Shown in pieces: positions 8,923-19,100 of a DNA stretch of 64,000 nt. Each line of letters starts with the position of its first letter. Position 1 is the stretch's first letter. A program made the position numbers and the translations under genes. This DNA comes from Niastella koreensis GR20-10 (GTDB lineage: Bacteria > Bacteroidota > Bacteroidia > Chitinophagales > Chitinophagaceae). Below the pieces are notes generated by a model. The model was not told where the DNA came from. It saw nothing but the letters and a program-made list of their open reading frames with translations, and did not search any database. The stretch lies in assembly GCF_000246855.1 (NCBI RefSeq), contig NC_016609.1, forward strand, positions 4,526,001 through 4,590,000, in the 5' to 3' direction.

Positions 8923-11900
8923 TTATGCCTTCCTGATCCACGCTACAACAGCGCCCTGTTTGGGGCTTTTCAAGGTAACTACTTTTCCACCTTTCACCTT
9001 CTCTTCTTTTCCTATTACTTCACCTTTATTAGCATCAAACCATTTTACTTTAAAGCCGGCCGGGACATTGGTCAGGTCAACCTGAACATCGCTGCCGTTG
9101 CTGTAAACGATATAACCGTTCCCGGCATTCGCCAGGGTATATTGTTCTTTTGACACGCCATCAACTGGTTTCATGGTTGATGCGGCAGCTACAAAACCCG
9201 CATCGCCCATAGCAGGAATATTTGCCAGCGAACCACCGGCCAAAAACACGGCCCACCCCATTTGATCGTAACTATCGCCTGAATAGATCACTGCCTTGCC
9301 GGCGTATTTGTCGCGGTATTCCCTTACTGCGCGGTATACCTGTTCAAAAGAAGTCTTTTTAGGTTTGAACTGACGGGCCTGTTGGCGGGGAGCCAGGCTT
9401 TGTCCTCCCGGAGGTGCATACGCCGAACCATCTGCCTGGTAATGCCAGTAGCGAATGTCTATGATATCGATCGCGGCGGCACGATCAGTATCGGCTAAAA
9501 TGGCGTCCTGCACATCTTTGGTAGTGCTTAAGCCAATCAATTCCTTTTTGCCGGTTTCCTTTTCCCATTCCTTCACCACATCCACCCAGAACTGTACAAA
9601 ATGCAGCGGACCGGTAAACTCGGCGCCGGTTAATTGTATCACCCCGTTGTTGCTGGTAAAGTTGTTCAAACACTGGCGAATGTAAGCGCGCAATAACCCG
9701 CGGCGAACAGGATGGGTTACATCGTAAAACTGTTCGGCCATGAATACGCGTTTGTCACCGGCGAACGGAACCGGTTCGGGCAGTCCGGTATTGTTGATGT
9801 TGTTCACCGGACGGAATGGAAAATCAACATAGTGCGCACCGGCCTCAATAATATTATGCTGGAAGAAATTCTGGTGAACCAGTACCAGCCCTTTCTGATC
9901 GGCGAGATCAGCAAATTGTTTCAGGCGGTTCCAGTACCAGAAATTGTATTTGGTGAGATCATATTTGCTCAGGCCATCCCAGGCAGTGTCTTTACCACTG
10001 CGGGCAAAAGGCAGTTCGTAAAAGGGCGTCCATACATCGCCATCCATGCGGCGAATGCGTTCATGGTCATCACGGCGACGCTCATACCACAAGGCGTAGT
10101 TTTGCTCATAAGCTACTTCGTGACCCGCCTTCATTTCATCGGTCATACAACCCAGGTCATCGGTAAGTCCTTTGCCGGTTTGACCGGGAATAAACCGGGT
10201 AACGGCTTCTTTCGCATTTGGCATGGCATACGTACGGGCGCTGCCATTCCACCAGGGCGATTCGCCGCGGCTGCCGGTCAACACCTCATTGCCTCTTACC
10301 AGCCAGCTGTTTTGCACCCGCATGGCGGCTACATTAGGAATAGCGGCCGGTTGTTTATACCCGAGCTCATCAATGGTTTTTACCCCTGTTGCCACGGTGG
10401 GTATAGGTTGCCGTTTAGGAGCGCCATCTATAAATCCCTTTACCGTAGGCTGCGGGTCTTTCGATAAGGCCGTTAACTCTGCGGCCTGCGCTACGGTCGG
10501 ACTGCTGGTGGCGTCTGATTCAATCAACAGCAACTGTACCCTACCAGATATATCTTCTTTCAATCTTTCTTTCAACTGTGCATAATACAAACTGCGGGGC
10601 TCGATGGTGTTGTTCGATTCGGCCCAAAAGCCATCGCCCGAAAACTGCGCCCAGCTGCCAAACGACCAGTTCTGCGCGGTAGGCGGCTGATAACAGTCAA
10701 TGCGGGCAGCGGAACAATTCCAGAAAACACTATTGGCTATGTTCCAACCGGCGCCATTACCATCCTGACCACGGTTTATAAAACTGATGGGTTGTCCATC
10801 TACTATCACCATATCAAACAATACCCCGGCTGACCAGCTGTCTATCCCACCGCTGAAGCTATAAGGGCGGTACGACTGGCATTGTACAAATGCGTTAGGG
10901 CCGGGTGCACAAAATCCGGTGCCAAAATCATGATTGCCATACTCCGCATACAACCGTTGAAACAACACCTGTTGACCGGCAGTATAAAATGTATTGCGAC
11001 GATGGCCGCCGATTTCTGAAATTGGCGCCAGCGATTTACAATCTTCTACGGTAATGCGTTTGCTGGTTTCCGGGATGAACACGGCTGAACCGGCAAAATG
11101 TTCAAAGATCACCTGCCTTACCCAGGCATCGGTTGTATTCTCTATGTTAATGGCCATCCAGCGATGGGCTTCATCTTTTGGATTGTTGGTATCATAGTCC
11201 GATACCAACCGGAGGTTTTCCACGCCTGCATCCTGGATACGGCCATTCCAATTGTAGCTGGCTATAAGGCCGCCGCCATACTGCTCATCGAGCGCAGTGG
11301 TTAACGGAGCATCCAATTGAATGACAGTGTTGTTTACGGCAACAATGGTACGGTCCCAATACAGATCGCGTTGACCGGGTTTCCAGCCCAATGCGGTAAT
11401 GCCGCCACCAAAATGATTGGTATGCAGCGCATCTATCCAGTTTTGGGTAGAAGGGCGATGAATGATCACCTTATCCCCTACTTTGAAATTATTGGGCGTA
11501 GCCACGTTAACCGTTACACTGTTAACGGGAATATATTTATCTGTAAGCCTGGTTTCTGTGTTGAGTTGCCGGTCGTTTTTACCAGCAATGGCAATAAGGG
11601 TTTGCCGGTCTTTACCGGTTCCTTTTACAATAGATCCATTTTCGCCAAATCCGCTGCCACGTAATACTACACCGGATGCACGAATAAACAACTGTCCGGC
11701 CACTTCGTATTGGCCAGGCAGTAATAAAACAGCGCCACGAATATTTTTATCAAGGGGTAAGCTGGCAACATAATCAAGTGCAGCCTGAATGCGCACAGTA
11801 GCATCACCAGCTTTTACCGGCACCACTACTTTTACCGGTGCATCGGGAATGGCTTTATCGCCGCCCATATAACCACAATAAGAAAAATCAGGAACTCTGT

Positions 11901-12084
11901 TGCCCAGGGAGTCGGCAACATAATTGAGTTTGCCTTTTACATTTGATAAGGGTGGCTCAGGGGCCTTTTTACCTTTCTGGGAGAAACCCGCACTGGTTAT
12001 CAGCAGAAGGCTGCCAATAAAGAACGGTTTTATGAAAACGTTTACAAAACCAGGCGTATGTATGGGGCGAATTGCTGAATTCAT
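8923..12084 (-). CDS. Two-domain secreted protein: pectate-lyase-like beta-helix plus C-terminal TIM-barrel-like domain (DUF6298-type)
   Basis: 1053 residues with an N-terminal hydrophobic signal segment (about 18-35). Residues about 80-480 form a right-handed parallel beta-helix, as in pectin-active enzymes: AALDYVASLP then ladder motifs such as GVVLRGSGFGENG, ENTTDAWVRQVIFEHF and KRITVEDCKS. Residues about 620-1000 look like a glycosidase-type TIM barrel (MDGDVWTPFYELPF, GLVLVHQNFFQHN, GKAVIYSGDSYDQMGWAVFLAG) with a short beta end domain. The pairing suggests a lyase- or hydrolase-like backbone domain fused to an exo-acting domain. It sits between PL1 and GH140, so pectin is the inferred substrate. 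Reaction unknown; DUF assignment is from memory. Confidence 0.75.
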   Translation of the reverse strand: MNSAIRPIHTPGFVNVFIKPFFIGSLLLITSAGFSQKGKKAPEPPLSNVKGKLNYVADSLGNRVPDFSYCGYMGGDKAIPDAPVKVVVPVKAGDATVRIQAALDYVASLPLDKNIRGAVLLLPGQYEVAGQLFIRASGVVLRGSGFGENGSIVKGTGKDRQTLIAIAGKNDRQLNTETRLTDKYIPVNSVTVNVATPNNFKVGDKVIIHRPSTQNWIDALHTNHFGGGITALGWKPGQRDLYWDRTIVAVNNTVIQLDAPLTTALDEQYGGGLIASYNWNGRIQDAGVENLRLVSDYDTNNPKDEAHRWMAINIENTTDAWVRQVIFEHFAGSAVFIPETSKRITVEDCKSLAPISEIGGHRRNTFYTAGQQVLFQRLYAEYGNHDFGTGFCAPGPNAFVQCQSYRPYSFSGGIDSWSAGVLFDMVIVDGQPISFINRGQDGNGAGWNIANSVFWNCSAARIDCYQPPTAQNWSFGSWAQFSGDGFWAESNNTIEPRSLYYAQLKERLKEDISGRVQLLLIESDATSSPTVAQAAELTALSKDPQPTVKGFIDGAPKRQPIPTVATGVKTIDELGYKQPAAIPNVAAMRVQNSWLVRGNEVLTGSRGESPWWNGSARTYAMPNAKEAVTRFIPGQTGKGLTDDLGCMTDEMKAGHEVAYEQNYALWYERRRDDHERIRRMDGDVWTPFYELPFARSGKDTAWDGLSKYDLTKYNFWYWNRLKQFADLADQKGLVLVHQNFFQHNIIEAGAHYVDFPFRPVNNINNTGLPEPVPFAGDKRVFMAEQFYDVTHPVRRGLLRAYIRQCLNNFTSNNGVIQLTGAEFTGPLHFVQFWVDVVKEWEKETGKKELIGLSTTKDVQDAILADTDRAAAIDIIDIRYWHYQADGSAYAPPGGQSLAPRQQARQFKPKKTSFEQVYRAVREYRDKYAGKAVIYSGDSYDQMGWAVFLAGGSLANIPAMGDAGFVAAASTMKPVDGVSKEQYTLANAGNGYIVYSNGSDVQVDLTNVPAGFKVKWFDANKGEVIGKEEKVKGGKVVTLKSPKQGAVVAWIRKA

Positions 12085-12106
12085 AACTACCGATGATTAG
12101 TGTGAA

Positions 12107-12135
12107 AGTCCTACCCCGACCGATCGGGATAGGAC
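12107..12135. repeat. Inverted repeat between PL1 and beta-helix genes
   Basis: Arms at 12107-12119 and 12123-12135 pair over 13 bp with one C/A mismatch that becomes a G-U pair in minus-strand RNA. No T tract follows on the minus strand, so it is a poor terminator. It may be an mRNA-stability stem or a REP-type element; its CCCGA/TCGGG core resembles the elements at 26741 and 50810. Confidence 0.5.
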
Positions 12136-12186
12136 TAACATTTTTGCGTAACCTAAAATATCCAACTGCGAAAATGAACGAACTTC

Positions 12187-13851
12187 TTATCTCTTAGCTG
12201 TATTCGTTTTGCTTACTTCGGGCCGCTCGATAGCCATAGGCACTAAGCTGTTCAGGTACACTTCGATATTCGTATAGCCACCTTTGGTTTTGTACTGAGA
12301 AGCGTCGGCTGCATTTTTCGGATTCAAACCATGTTTGATCTCATAGTCATCAGGCATACCGTCGTTATCACTGTCTTTATAAGGGGTTCCTTTGTATTCA
12401 GGATAACCGCCCACCTGTATTGGATCTGTAATGATACCAGATTTATAAGAATCGATCGGCAGTTTGCGGTGTTCAAATTGAGTAGCAGGTAAAGGCACAC
12501 CCTCTTTGTAGGTGATCTTACCTGTCCTAACCTGCTCGGCAACGCGCACATCCACCGCGTCGCGTTTTGGCAACAGGGCGCCTGCATTTTTCACCACATA
12601 ACCATATGCTTCATTGGCTGAAACCATGGTGATCTTTGGCATAGGCAGGGGTTCGTTCACTTTAATGAAATCGGTGTATTCACCGGCATCCTTCATTTCT
12701 TCTACCTGTACACCACCAGCCCAGTTGTTCTTAGTGATCTCAGGATAGCCTTCCATCACATTCCCATTTACATAGCAACGGCCATATACTTTTTCTTTCA
12801 GTTTGCTGCGGCCTGATTCGGGTTTCAGGAAACGGTGACCAACTGCAGCATCTTTAGAAGTAACGGGGCCTGGTTTGTAATAGTTATTGATGAAGTTGTA
12901 CATAGCCCGGTAGTCACCGCCATCGCTGGAACGGTGCATCCAGTTAAATACAACGTTGTTTACAAAGTTGAACGTACCATTCCAACCCACTGAGGGGTTA
13001 CGGCCGGTATTGTTCGCCCACATGTTGCGCATGAAGGTGCAATTCTCACCACCCAGGGTGCTGCCGAATGAGTGGTTATACGTATCCAGCGCTTCGGCAA
13101 AAATTGAGTTCTGGATAGTGATGTTCACGGTGCCCAGTTTTTGCTCGATGGCGCCTGTGCTGTCGTTGTACATGTGACGGTACATACTCATGTTCTCATC
13201 CAGACCCCATGAAGCCGATACGTGGTCGATCATGATATTACCAACGGGGTTGCCACCGATGGCGTCATCCCGACGGCCAACATTGGTTTCGCCACGACGG
13301 AAACGCATAAAACGCACGATCACATCGTGGGTGTTTAGCCATACCGACTCACCGGCAATACATACGCCATCACCGGGGGCACTCTGGCCTTCGATGGTGA
13401 TATAGGGAGCACGAACGATAACCGGCGTTTTCAGGTGAATGATTCCTGCAACATTGAACACAACGATACGTGCGCCACCTGTTTCGCAGGCTTCGCGGAA
13501 GGTGCCGGGACCTCTGTCTTCCAGACTGGTTACCACAATCACTTTACCGCCACGGCCACCGAAGCTGTATGCGCCACCGCCCTCAGCACCGGGGAATGCG
13601 ATAATATTTGCCTGGGGCAAATCGTATGGACGGGCCGCCCAGGGAATATAAGGTTTACCCTCTCTGGCTTCTTTTTCAATTATGGGTAATGCTTTGGCCC
13701 AGGCCTCATCAGAGGTTTTACGCTCTGCATTCAGCAGGGAATCAGACCACCGCTGTACGTCCTGAGGGATCTTTGGGTACTGAGCAAATACCGGCTGCGC
13801 CAATCCCACAGCTGAAACCAAAAGAAGGTTGCGAAATTTTTTCATTTTCAT
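12187..13851 (-). CDS. Polysaccharide lyase family 1 pectate lyase, secreted, with Ca-binding tail
   Basis: PL1 enzymes cut homogalacturonan by beta-elimination outside the cytoplasm. After a signal peptide ending PVFAQ the protein carries the family opening AFPGAEGGGAYSFGGRGGK, then beta-helix ladder motifs (APYITIEGQSAPGDG, IMIDHVSASWGLDE, TIQNSIFAEALD, NFVNNVVFNWMHR). A thrombospondin-3/EF-hand-like segment DSDNDGMPDDYE (about residue 490) is typical of Bacteroidota PL1 proteins. The open frame runs to a TTG at 13860; the ATG at 13851 (or 13845, which gives a shorter, well-formed signal peptide) is the better start. It follows SusD1 after a strong terminator, so it may have its own promoter. 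About 555 residues. Confidence 0.9.
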   Translation of the reverse strand: MKMKKFRNLLLVSAVGLAQPVFAQYPKIPQDVQRWSDSLLNAERKTSDEAWAKALPIIEKEAREGKPYIPWAARPYDLPQANIIAFPGAEGGGAYSFGGRGGKVIVVTSLEDRGPGTFREACETGGARIVVFNVAGIIHLKTPVIVRAPYITIEGQSAPGDGVCIAGESVWLNTHDVIVRFMRFRRGETNVGRRDDAIGGNPVGNIMIDHVSASWGLDENMSMYRHMYNDSTGAIEQKLGTVNITIQNSIFAEALDTYNHSFGSTLGGENCTFMRNMWANNTGRNPSVGWNGTFNFVNNVVFNWMHRSSDGGDYRAMYNFINNYYKPGPVTSKDAAVGHRFLKPESGRSKLKEKVYGRCYVNGNVMEGYPEITKNNWAGGVQVEEMKDAGEYTDFIKVNEPLPMPKITMVSANEAYGYVVKNAGALLPKRDAVDVRVAEQVRTGKITYKEGVPLPATQFEHRKLPIDSYKSGIITDPIQVGGYPEYKGTPYKDSDNDGMPDDYEIKHGLNPKNAADASQYKTKGGYTNIEVYLNSLVPMAIERPEVSKTNTAKR

Positions 13852-14068
13852 TAGTAACAATTTTCAGATCGTTGTTTTAACAGTATGAGAAACGTCGTGT
13901 TGTCGGTGTATTTTCGGGGTCCTTTTTAAAGGTTCAAGTTACATTTATTATTTACCAGACGGTTGATACACCTGTTAAAGTTGCACCTACTAAAAATAAT
14001 ATAGCTTTTATAATATGCCGAATTTAATTCCCTTTTATAAGTACAATTCCCTATGGCATTAAAACAAC

Positions 14069-14094
14069 AGAGGGTACCTGTTAGGGTACCCTCT
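14069..14094 (-). terminator. Rho-independent terminator after SusD1
   Basis: A perfect 10-bp stem (AGAGGGTACC / GGTACCCTCT) with a 6-nt loop is followed on the minus strand by TGTTGTTTTAAT. It lies about 55 bp past the susD1 stop and separates susCD from the downstream enzymes. The remaining 13852-14068 linker is AT-rich, with no supported gene. Confidence 0.75.
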
Positions 14095-14147
14095 GGATTC
14101 TTATTTTTCATAGCAGCGGGTCGAAATTTTCACCCTGTAGCAACTGC

Positions 14148-16157
14148 TTATTGTCTGTAATCGAATGTTCCAGCTACGTTATTGTAATCTCCCCAGCCTA
14201 TAGTTTGGGTTAACCAGGGGTTGGCACCTAAAAGCGCACTATTTAATCCCAAAATATAATAGTTCGATCTGAACAGCATATTAATAGGAGTTGAGCCATT
14301 TACGTCCCAGGGTTTGTCAAGCGGCGTTATTTGGAATTTGGCCTGATATAATGCCTGCAATGCGTCACATTGCGCCTGGAAAGTTGCCGCAGCCGCATCA
14401 GGATCAATTGAAATATTCTTATCTGTTGCAGTCAAAGGATCAGTTTTAGAACTTGCTGCTGCCGTTTTAAACTGCCAGTAATATCCCTGACGGGCTGTAC
14501 CATTAAGCTTGGCTATTCCTAACATGGAATTGGTATTATCACCGATAGACGCGTCGTCGTCGTACAACATCCAACGCTGTAAATCCCAGAAACGCTTTCC
14601 TTCGTAAGCCAATTCAACCTGACGCTCATACAGGCAGGCTTCCAAAGCAGCATATTTGCTACCAGGAGTTCCTATACCATAATTGTTTGCACTGGCAGTT
14701 GCCGGATATACACGTTGACGGATCTTAACGAGGTAATTAACACAATTAGCCACATCACCTTTAGCGGCATAACACTCAGCTATATTCAGTAATAATTCAC
14801 CATAGCGGAAGTCATAGATATCAGTGCCTGAATTGACAAAAGCTGTACTGTCGGCGCCGACATTGGAACCTTTACGAACCACTGCCGGACTGTTTGTTGA
14901 GTTACCGCCATTAGCTCCGGGGTAACCAATATTATTGGATGCATCTTTCCATCTGTAGATCCAGGCTACTTTACTGGCATTAGATTTTAACCCCCATTTA
15001 CATCCTGAAAAAGCAAAGGTGCGATAGAAACGGGGATCTCTTTTCTGAAAAAAGAAAGTATCGTTGTAATTAACACCAATAACAGGACGGGTTCCATCAT
15101 TCATGGGAAACAGATCGAGCATACCTTTGGGAACGGAAATACCGCCACCACCGTTATAGTCTTTTAACCTGACTGCATTTTCCCAGCCATTATTTACACC
15201 GACAGATCCGGCTGTAGCATTGGAAAGCAGTACTGTAAAGATGGCCTCCCCATTATTGGCATTTGCTTCGTTGTCAAATGCAGTAAACATATTGCCCCAA
15301 CTTTGCGCGGTTTTGACTGTAGTTCCATACCCGTTTGCAGTTAACAGCTGTTCAGCCTGCACACCGGCATCCAACGCTTTTTGCCAGCGGGTATCACCCG
15401 GATTGTCCCAGTTTTTATTAAACAAAGGGCTTGCGGCGGTCAACAGCACCCGGCTTTTCATGGCCACTGCAACACCAGCTGTAAATCTGCCAAAATCTGT
15501 TTGCGCAGAAGTCCATTTCCAGGGTAATAAGGCCGCAGCTGAATCCAGGTCCTTTGCGATCTGGTCAAAGATCTCTGACGATTTAGCGCGGGGTAATTTA
15601 ATAGTCGGATCATCGATACTGGCATCCTGCACCTCTAAAACCAGTGGAACGCCGCCGTACACACGAACAAGATCAAAATATTGCAGCGCCCGGAACATAT
15701 ACATTTGTCCTTTGGCTGTTTTTTTGAATGCATCAGTAAGCCCCGAAGCAGAACCGCCATCTATTTTTTCAAGCAAAAAATTTGCAAAACGGATGCGAGT
15801 AAAAGGCTCATTTTGTACGTTATCAGGCGCTTTGGTGGCATAATAAGTATCACCCTGTGTGGCCAGGTTTAAATTTTTATTAGGATCTGTGTAGTAGACG
15901 TTGCCACCCAGTTCTTCAGTACTGCCAGATCTGTTACTTTCCCAACTCCCCACCAACACCTTTCTGGGATCGTTATCACCACCAAAATAATAATTATACA
16001 TTCTGTCGATGTATGAACCAGTCAGGATCTCGCTTTGAAACATGGTCTCATCGAACTTATCATAGCTCTTCATGTCTTCCAGGAACTTCTTATTACATCC
16101 TGCCGCAGCCATCACCGCAACAATGAAGAACAAAAGATATGCTATTTTATTTTTCAT
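14148..16157 (-). CDS. SusD/RagB-family surface glycan-binding lipoprotein (SusD1)
   Basis: 669 residues, long for SusD. The lipobox (AVMAAAGCNKKFLED) gives a lipidated Cys20-21 followed by the usual 'K-F-L' start of mature SusD proteins. TPR-like helices follow (FKKTAKGQMYMFRALQYFDLVRVYGGVPLVL), with the family signature DFRYGELLLNIAECYAAKGD and the late motif ACLYERQVELAYEGKRFWDLQRW. SusD caps the SusC channel at the cell surface and presents oligosaccharides. The gene starts 28 bp after the susC1 stop and ends at a strong terminator. Ligand is inferred to be a pectin fragment. Confidence 0.95.
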   Translation of the reverse strand: MKNKIAYLLFFIVAVMAAAGCNKKFLEDMKSYDKFDETMFQSEILTGSYIDRMYNYYFGGDNDPRKVLVGSWESNRSGSTEELGGNVYYTDPNKNLNLATQGDTYYATKAPDNVQNEPFTRIRFANFLLEKIDGGSASGLTDAFKKTAKGQMYMFRALQYFDLVRVYGGVPLVLEVQDASIDDPTIKLPRAKSSEIFDQIAKDLDSAAALLPWKWTSAQTDFGRFTAGVAVAMKSRVLLTAASPLFNKNWDNPGDTRWQKALDAGVQAEQLLTANGYGTTVKTAQSWGNMFTAFDNEANANNGEAIFTVLLSNATAGSVGVNNGWENAVRLKDYNGGGGISVPKGMLDLFPMNDGTRPVIGVNYNDTFFFQKRDPRFYRTFAFSGCKWGLKSNASKVAWIYRWKDASNNIGYPGANGGNSTNSPAVVRKGSNVGADSTAFVNSGTDIYDFRYGELLLNIAECYAAKGDVANCVNYLVKIRQRVYPATASANNYGIGTPGSKYAALEACLYERQVELAYEGKRFWDLQRWMLYDDDASIGDNTNSMLGIAKLNGTARQGYYWQFKTAAASSKTDPLTATDKNISIDPDAAAATFQAQCDALQALYQAKFQITPLDKPWDVNGSTPINMLFRSNYYILGLNSALLGANPWLTQTIGWGDYNNVAGTFDYRQ

Positions 16158-16185
16158 ATTACAATATAATCAGTTAACAAATTGG

Positions 16186-19100
16186 TTAGAACCCTAAGTT
16201 TACGCCCAGCGCCCATGTACGCAATGTTGGATAAGAAATAGTTAAGTTATCATACATATTGCGGTAATGATGTGGATAAGGATTATAGAAATCCCACAAA
16301 TTATTACCAGACAGGTATAACCTGGCGTTATCAAGACGGGCCCTTTTCACCAAATTTTTAGGCAGCGTATAGCCAATACTCATCGTACGCACATACATGC
16401 GGAAAGAAGGTACTTTCCAGAAAGCAGCGTCTGAACTGGTGCCACCAAAATCAGCATTTACCATGTTTGGATATTTACCATTAGGGTTATCTGTTGAATC
16501 ATACATATAATTCGCGAGGATCGACTGCGCCCAGATAGCGCCGGCAGTACTGCTGGTTGAGTTTCTTATCCAATCGATGGTGTTATAGCCACCCCATGAA
16601 GTAGCAATCTGTGCCTGTAAAGTAATTCCTTTATAGGCAAAATTCAGGTTGGTACTGATACCATAGGTCCTGTTGTCTTTTTTCAACAGATCATAGTCCT
16701 GTGTTGAACCCTCAATATTGCCATTTGGCCCGCCATAAGTTCCGTCTGCATTGATCGCACCACGGATATCCTGGTAGGCGACCATCCCTTTTTTCATCCC
16801 GGCTTTTGTTGAAATACCATTGTATCCAGGCGCAGCGCCGGCAACACCTGATTTGTTGGCGTTATCTGTAAGGTACTGCCAGTAATTATTGATGTCATCG
16901 TCTGTACGTAAGATCCCATCGCCGGTTGAAGTATTTTTCCATACTCTAAGTCCATAGACAGGAATGTTAGTACTTGAATTACCAACCTGTTTTCTTGTTG
17001 CCATATCAGCAGGATACTTGATTGCCTGATCGAAGTATTTGGTAGTTTTATTGTCGCCGATACCAAAGTTCATGCTGATTGAATAATCAACCTTATTGGC
17101 GATCCTGTCTTTCCAGGTAACGGTGATCTCCTCACCCCAGGCATTGGCATTTGAATAGTTTTGTTCAGCAAATCCACCACCCACTGACCAGGGTACTCCC
17201 AGCGCTCCCGTCATTAAGGTAAGCAGGTTGGAGTAGTTATTCCAGTACTTGTCGATATTTACAGACAGGCGATTTTTTAACAAACTGAAATCAAGACCCA
17301 GGTTATGCTGAACGTTTTTATCCCATTTAATGTCCGGATTTGGCACCACTTCGGGTGTTACACCATTTGTAAACTGTCCACCATTGGAACCAAAGCCAAT
17401 TCCAGTACCGGGTAAGATAGTATACGTCTGCAGCCATTTCCAGGGTTTTACGTTATCATTACCTGTTATACCCATTGAACCACGGATCTTCAGGAAGTTC
17501 ACAAAACCTACGTTGTCTTTAAACCAGTCTTCGTCAGATATTACCCAACCTGCAGAAGCCATGGGAAATTTACCCCAGTAATTCTTTGGTGCAAAACGTG
17601 AGGAGGCATCTGAACGGAAAATAAACTGGAACAGGTATCTGCTCTTATAGGCATAGTTTAAACGGCCTAAATAAGAAAGGGAACCACTTTCCACTTTGTG
17701 AGAAATAGTAAGTGTAGGATCTATTGTTCCCGCGGTAACTGAAGTACCATTATATACACCGAGACCAGGTGTATTGTAGAACAACGTATTGTCATAATAC
17801 GTATTCTTTGCCCGCTCACCTGAAGCAACAAAAGAAATGCTGTGATCGCCAAAAGTACGCTCATAATTCACAAAGAAGTTCATTTGTGATGTGGTACCGG
17901 TAGAAGAGACAAATGAAGCACGTGATTGTTTATTGTTTACCGTAGGGGCCGACCAATTTGTTGAGTCGTTATATAAGTGTTTATCCTGTTTGGCTCCATC
18001 CACGTTATTTACTAGAATAAACGGCAATTGTGCCTGATCGGTTTTAGAGTTGGTTGATTGGATCGCATAAACACCTTTAACCGATAGGCCTTTTATAAAA
18101 GGGATATCATAGGCCAGTGATAAATTGGCATTATAATTAAATGTCTGGGTTGAAGTACTGGACCCGTTGTTCAACAGGGCAAAATAGTTGGTATTAGGCA
18201 GCTTTCCACTGGAAGGAATTGATACTACCTGGTTGGGGCCTGCTGAAGGAGAAACCCATTGGTCCTTCCCGTTTACATTCCAGCTCCAGGGTATGTATTT
18301 AGGCGTATGCTGCAAAACGGAAAAATCCGCCTGTTCAGAACCCTGACTGTAGGCATCGCCGATATTGAGTTTTGTAAATGATTTATGCAGATCTGAATTG
18401 TTGGCGCCCAAAGTAGCTGAGAATTTCAGCCCGTTTGCCACCGTTACATCAGTACCGGCCCTGAAAGAATATCTGTTAAACTTGTTCACGCCAAGGTTAG
18501 CACCCTGGGTGTAATAAGACCCGCCAAAAAAGTAGGTAGCTCTTTCGGCACCACCGCTAACGGTCACTGAATGTTGCATGGCGTTCGCCGCACTCCAGGC
18601 ATGATCCAGCCAATCATAATTGAGCGATTTCATCGTTTCCAGTTCCGCAGGGCTGAAAAACTTTTCAGCCGACCAGTTCAGGGCGCGGCCAAAACGGTTG
18701 GTAAATATGCCATAGTCATAGGCACTCTGCGTTTTGGCAAAGCTCACCGCATTATTGGTCTCGAATTTACCAGAATAACTGATCTTAGGCGCCCCGATCT
18801 TTCCTTTTTTTGTCTTTATAATGATAGCTCCCTGTGAGGCTCTTGAACCGTAAATGGCAGCAGTAGCATCACGCAACACGGTAATACTTTCCACTTCCGA
18901 CAGATCGAGCATATTAAAACGGTCCAAAGATGACAAACCGGTTGAAGGATCCACCTGGATCACATCATCGATAACGATGAGGGGACTCGGAGATCCTCCA
19001 TCTTTACCCCAGTTGAATTGCTGGCGAACGGTAACAGTTGGAGTTGCGCCGGGACGCATACCCGTTCCCGGTGCCTGTACGTTCAAGCCTGGCACCTGCC

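Noticed and set aside
9712-10467. 251-codon plus-strand frame opposite the beta-helix gene
   Set aside because: Antisense shadow of a clearly coding minus-strand gene; no independent signature.
13926-14111. 61-codon minus-strand frame after SusD1
   Set aside because: It spans the SusD1 terminator stem and has no protein-like composition; treated as chance.
15220-15843. 207-codon plus-strand frame opposite SusD1
   Set aside because: Antisense to conserved SusD coding sequence; composition follows the complementary codons.
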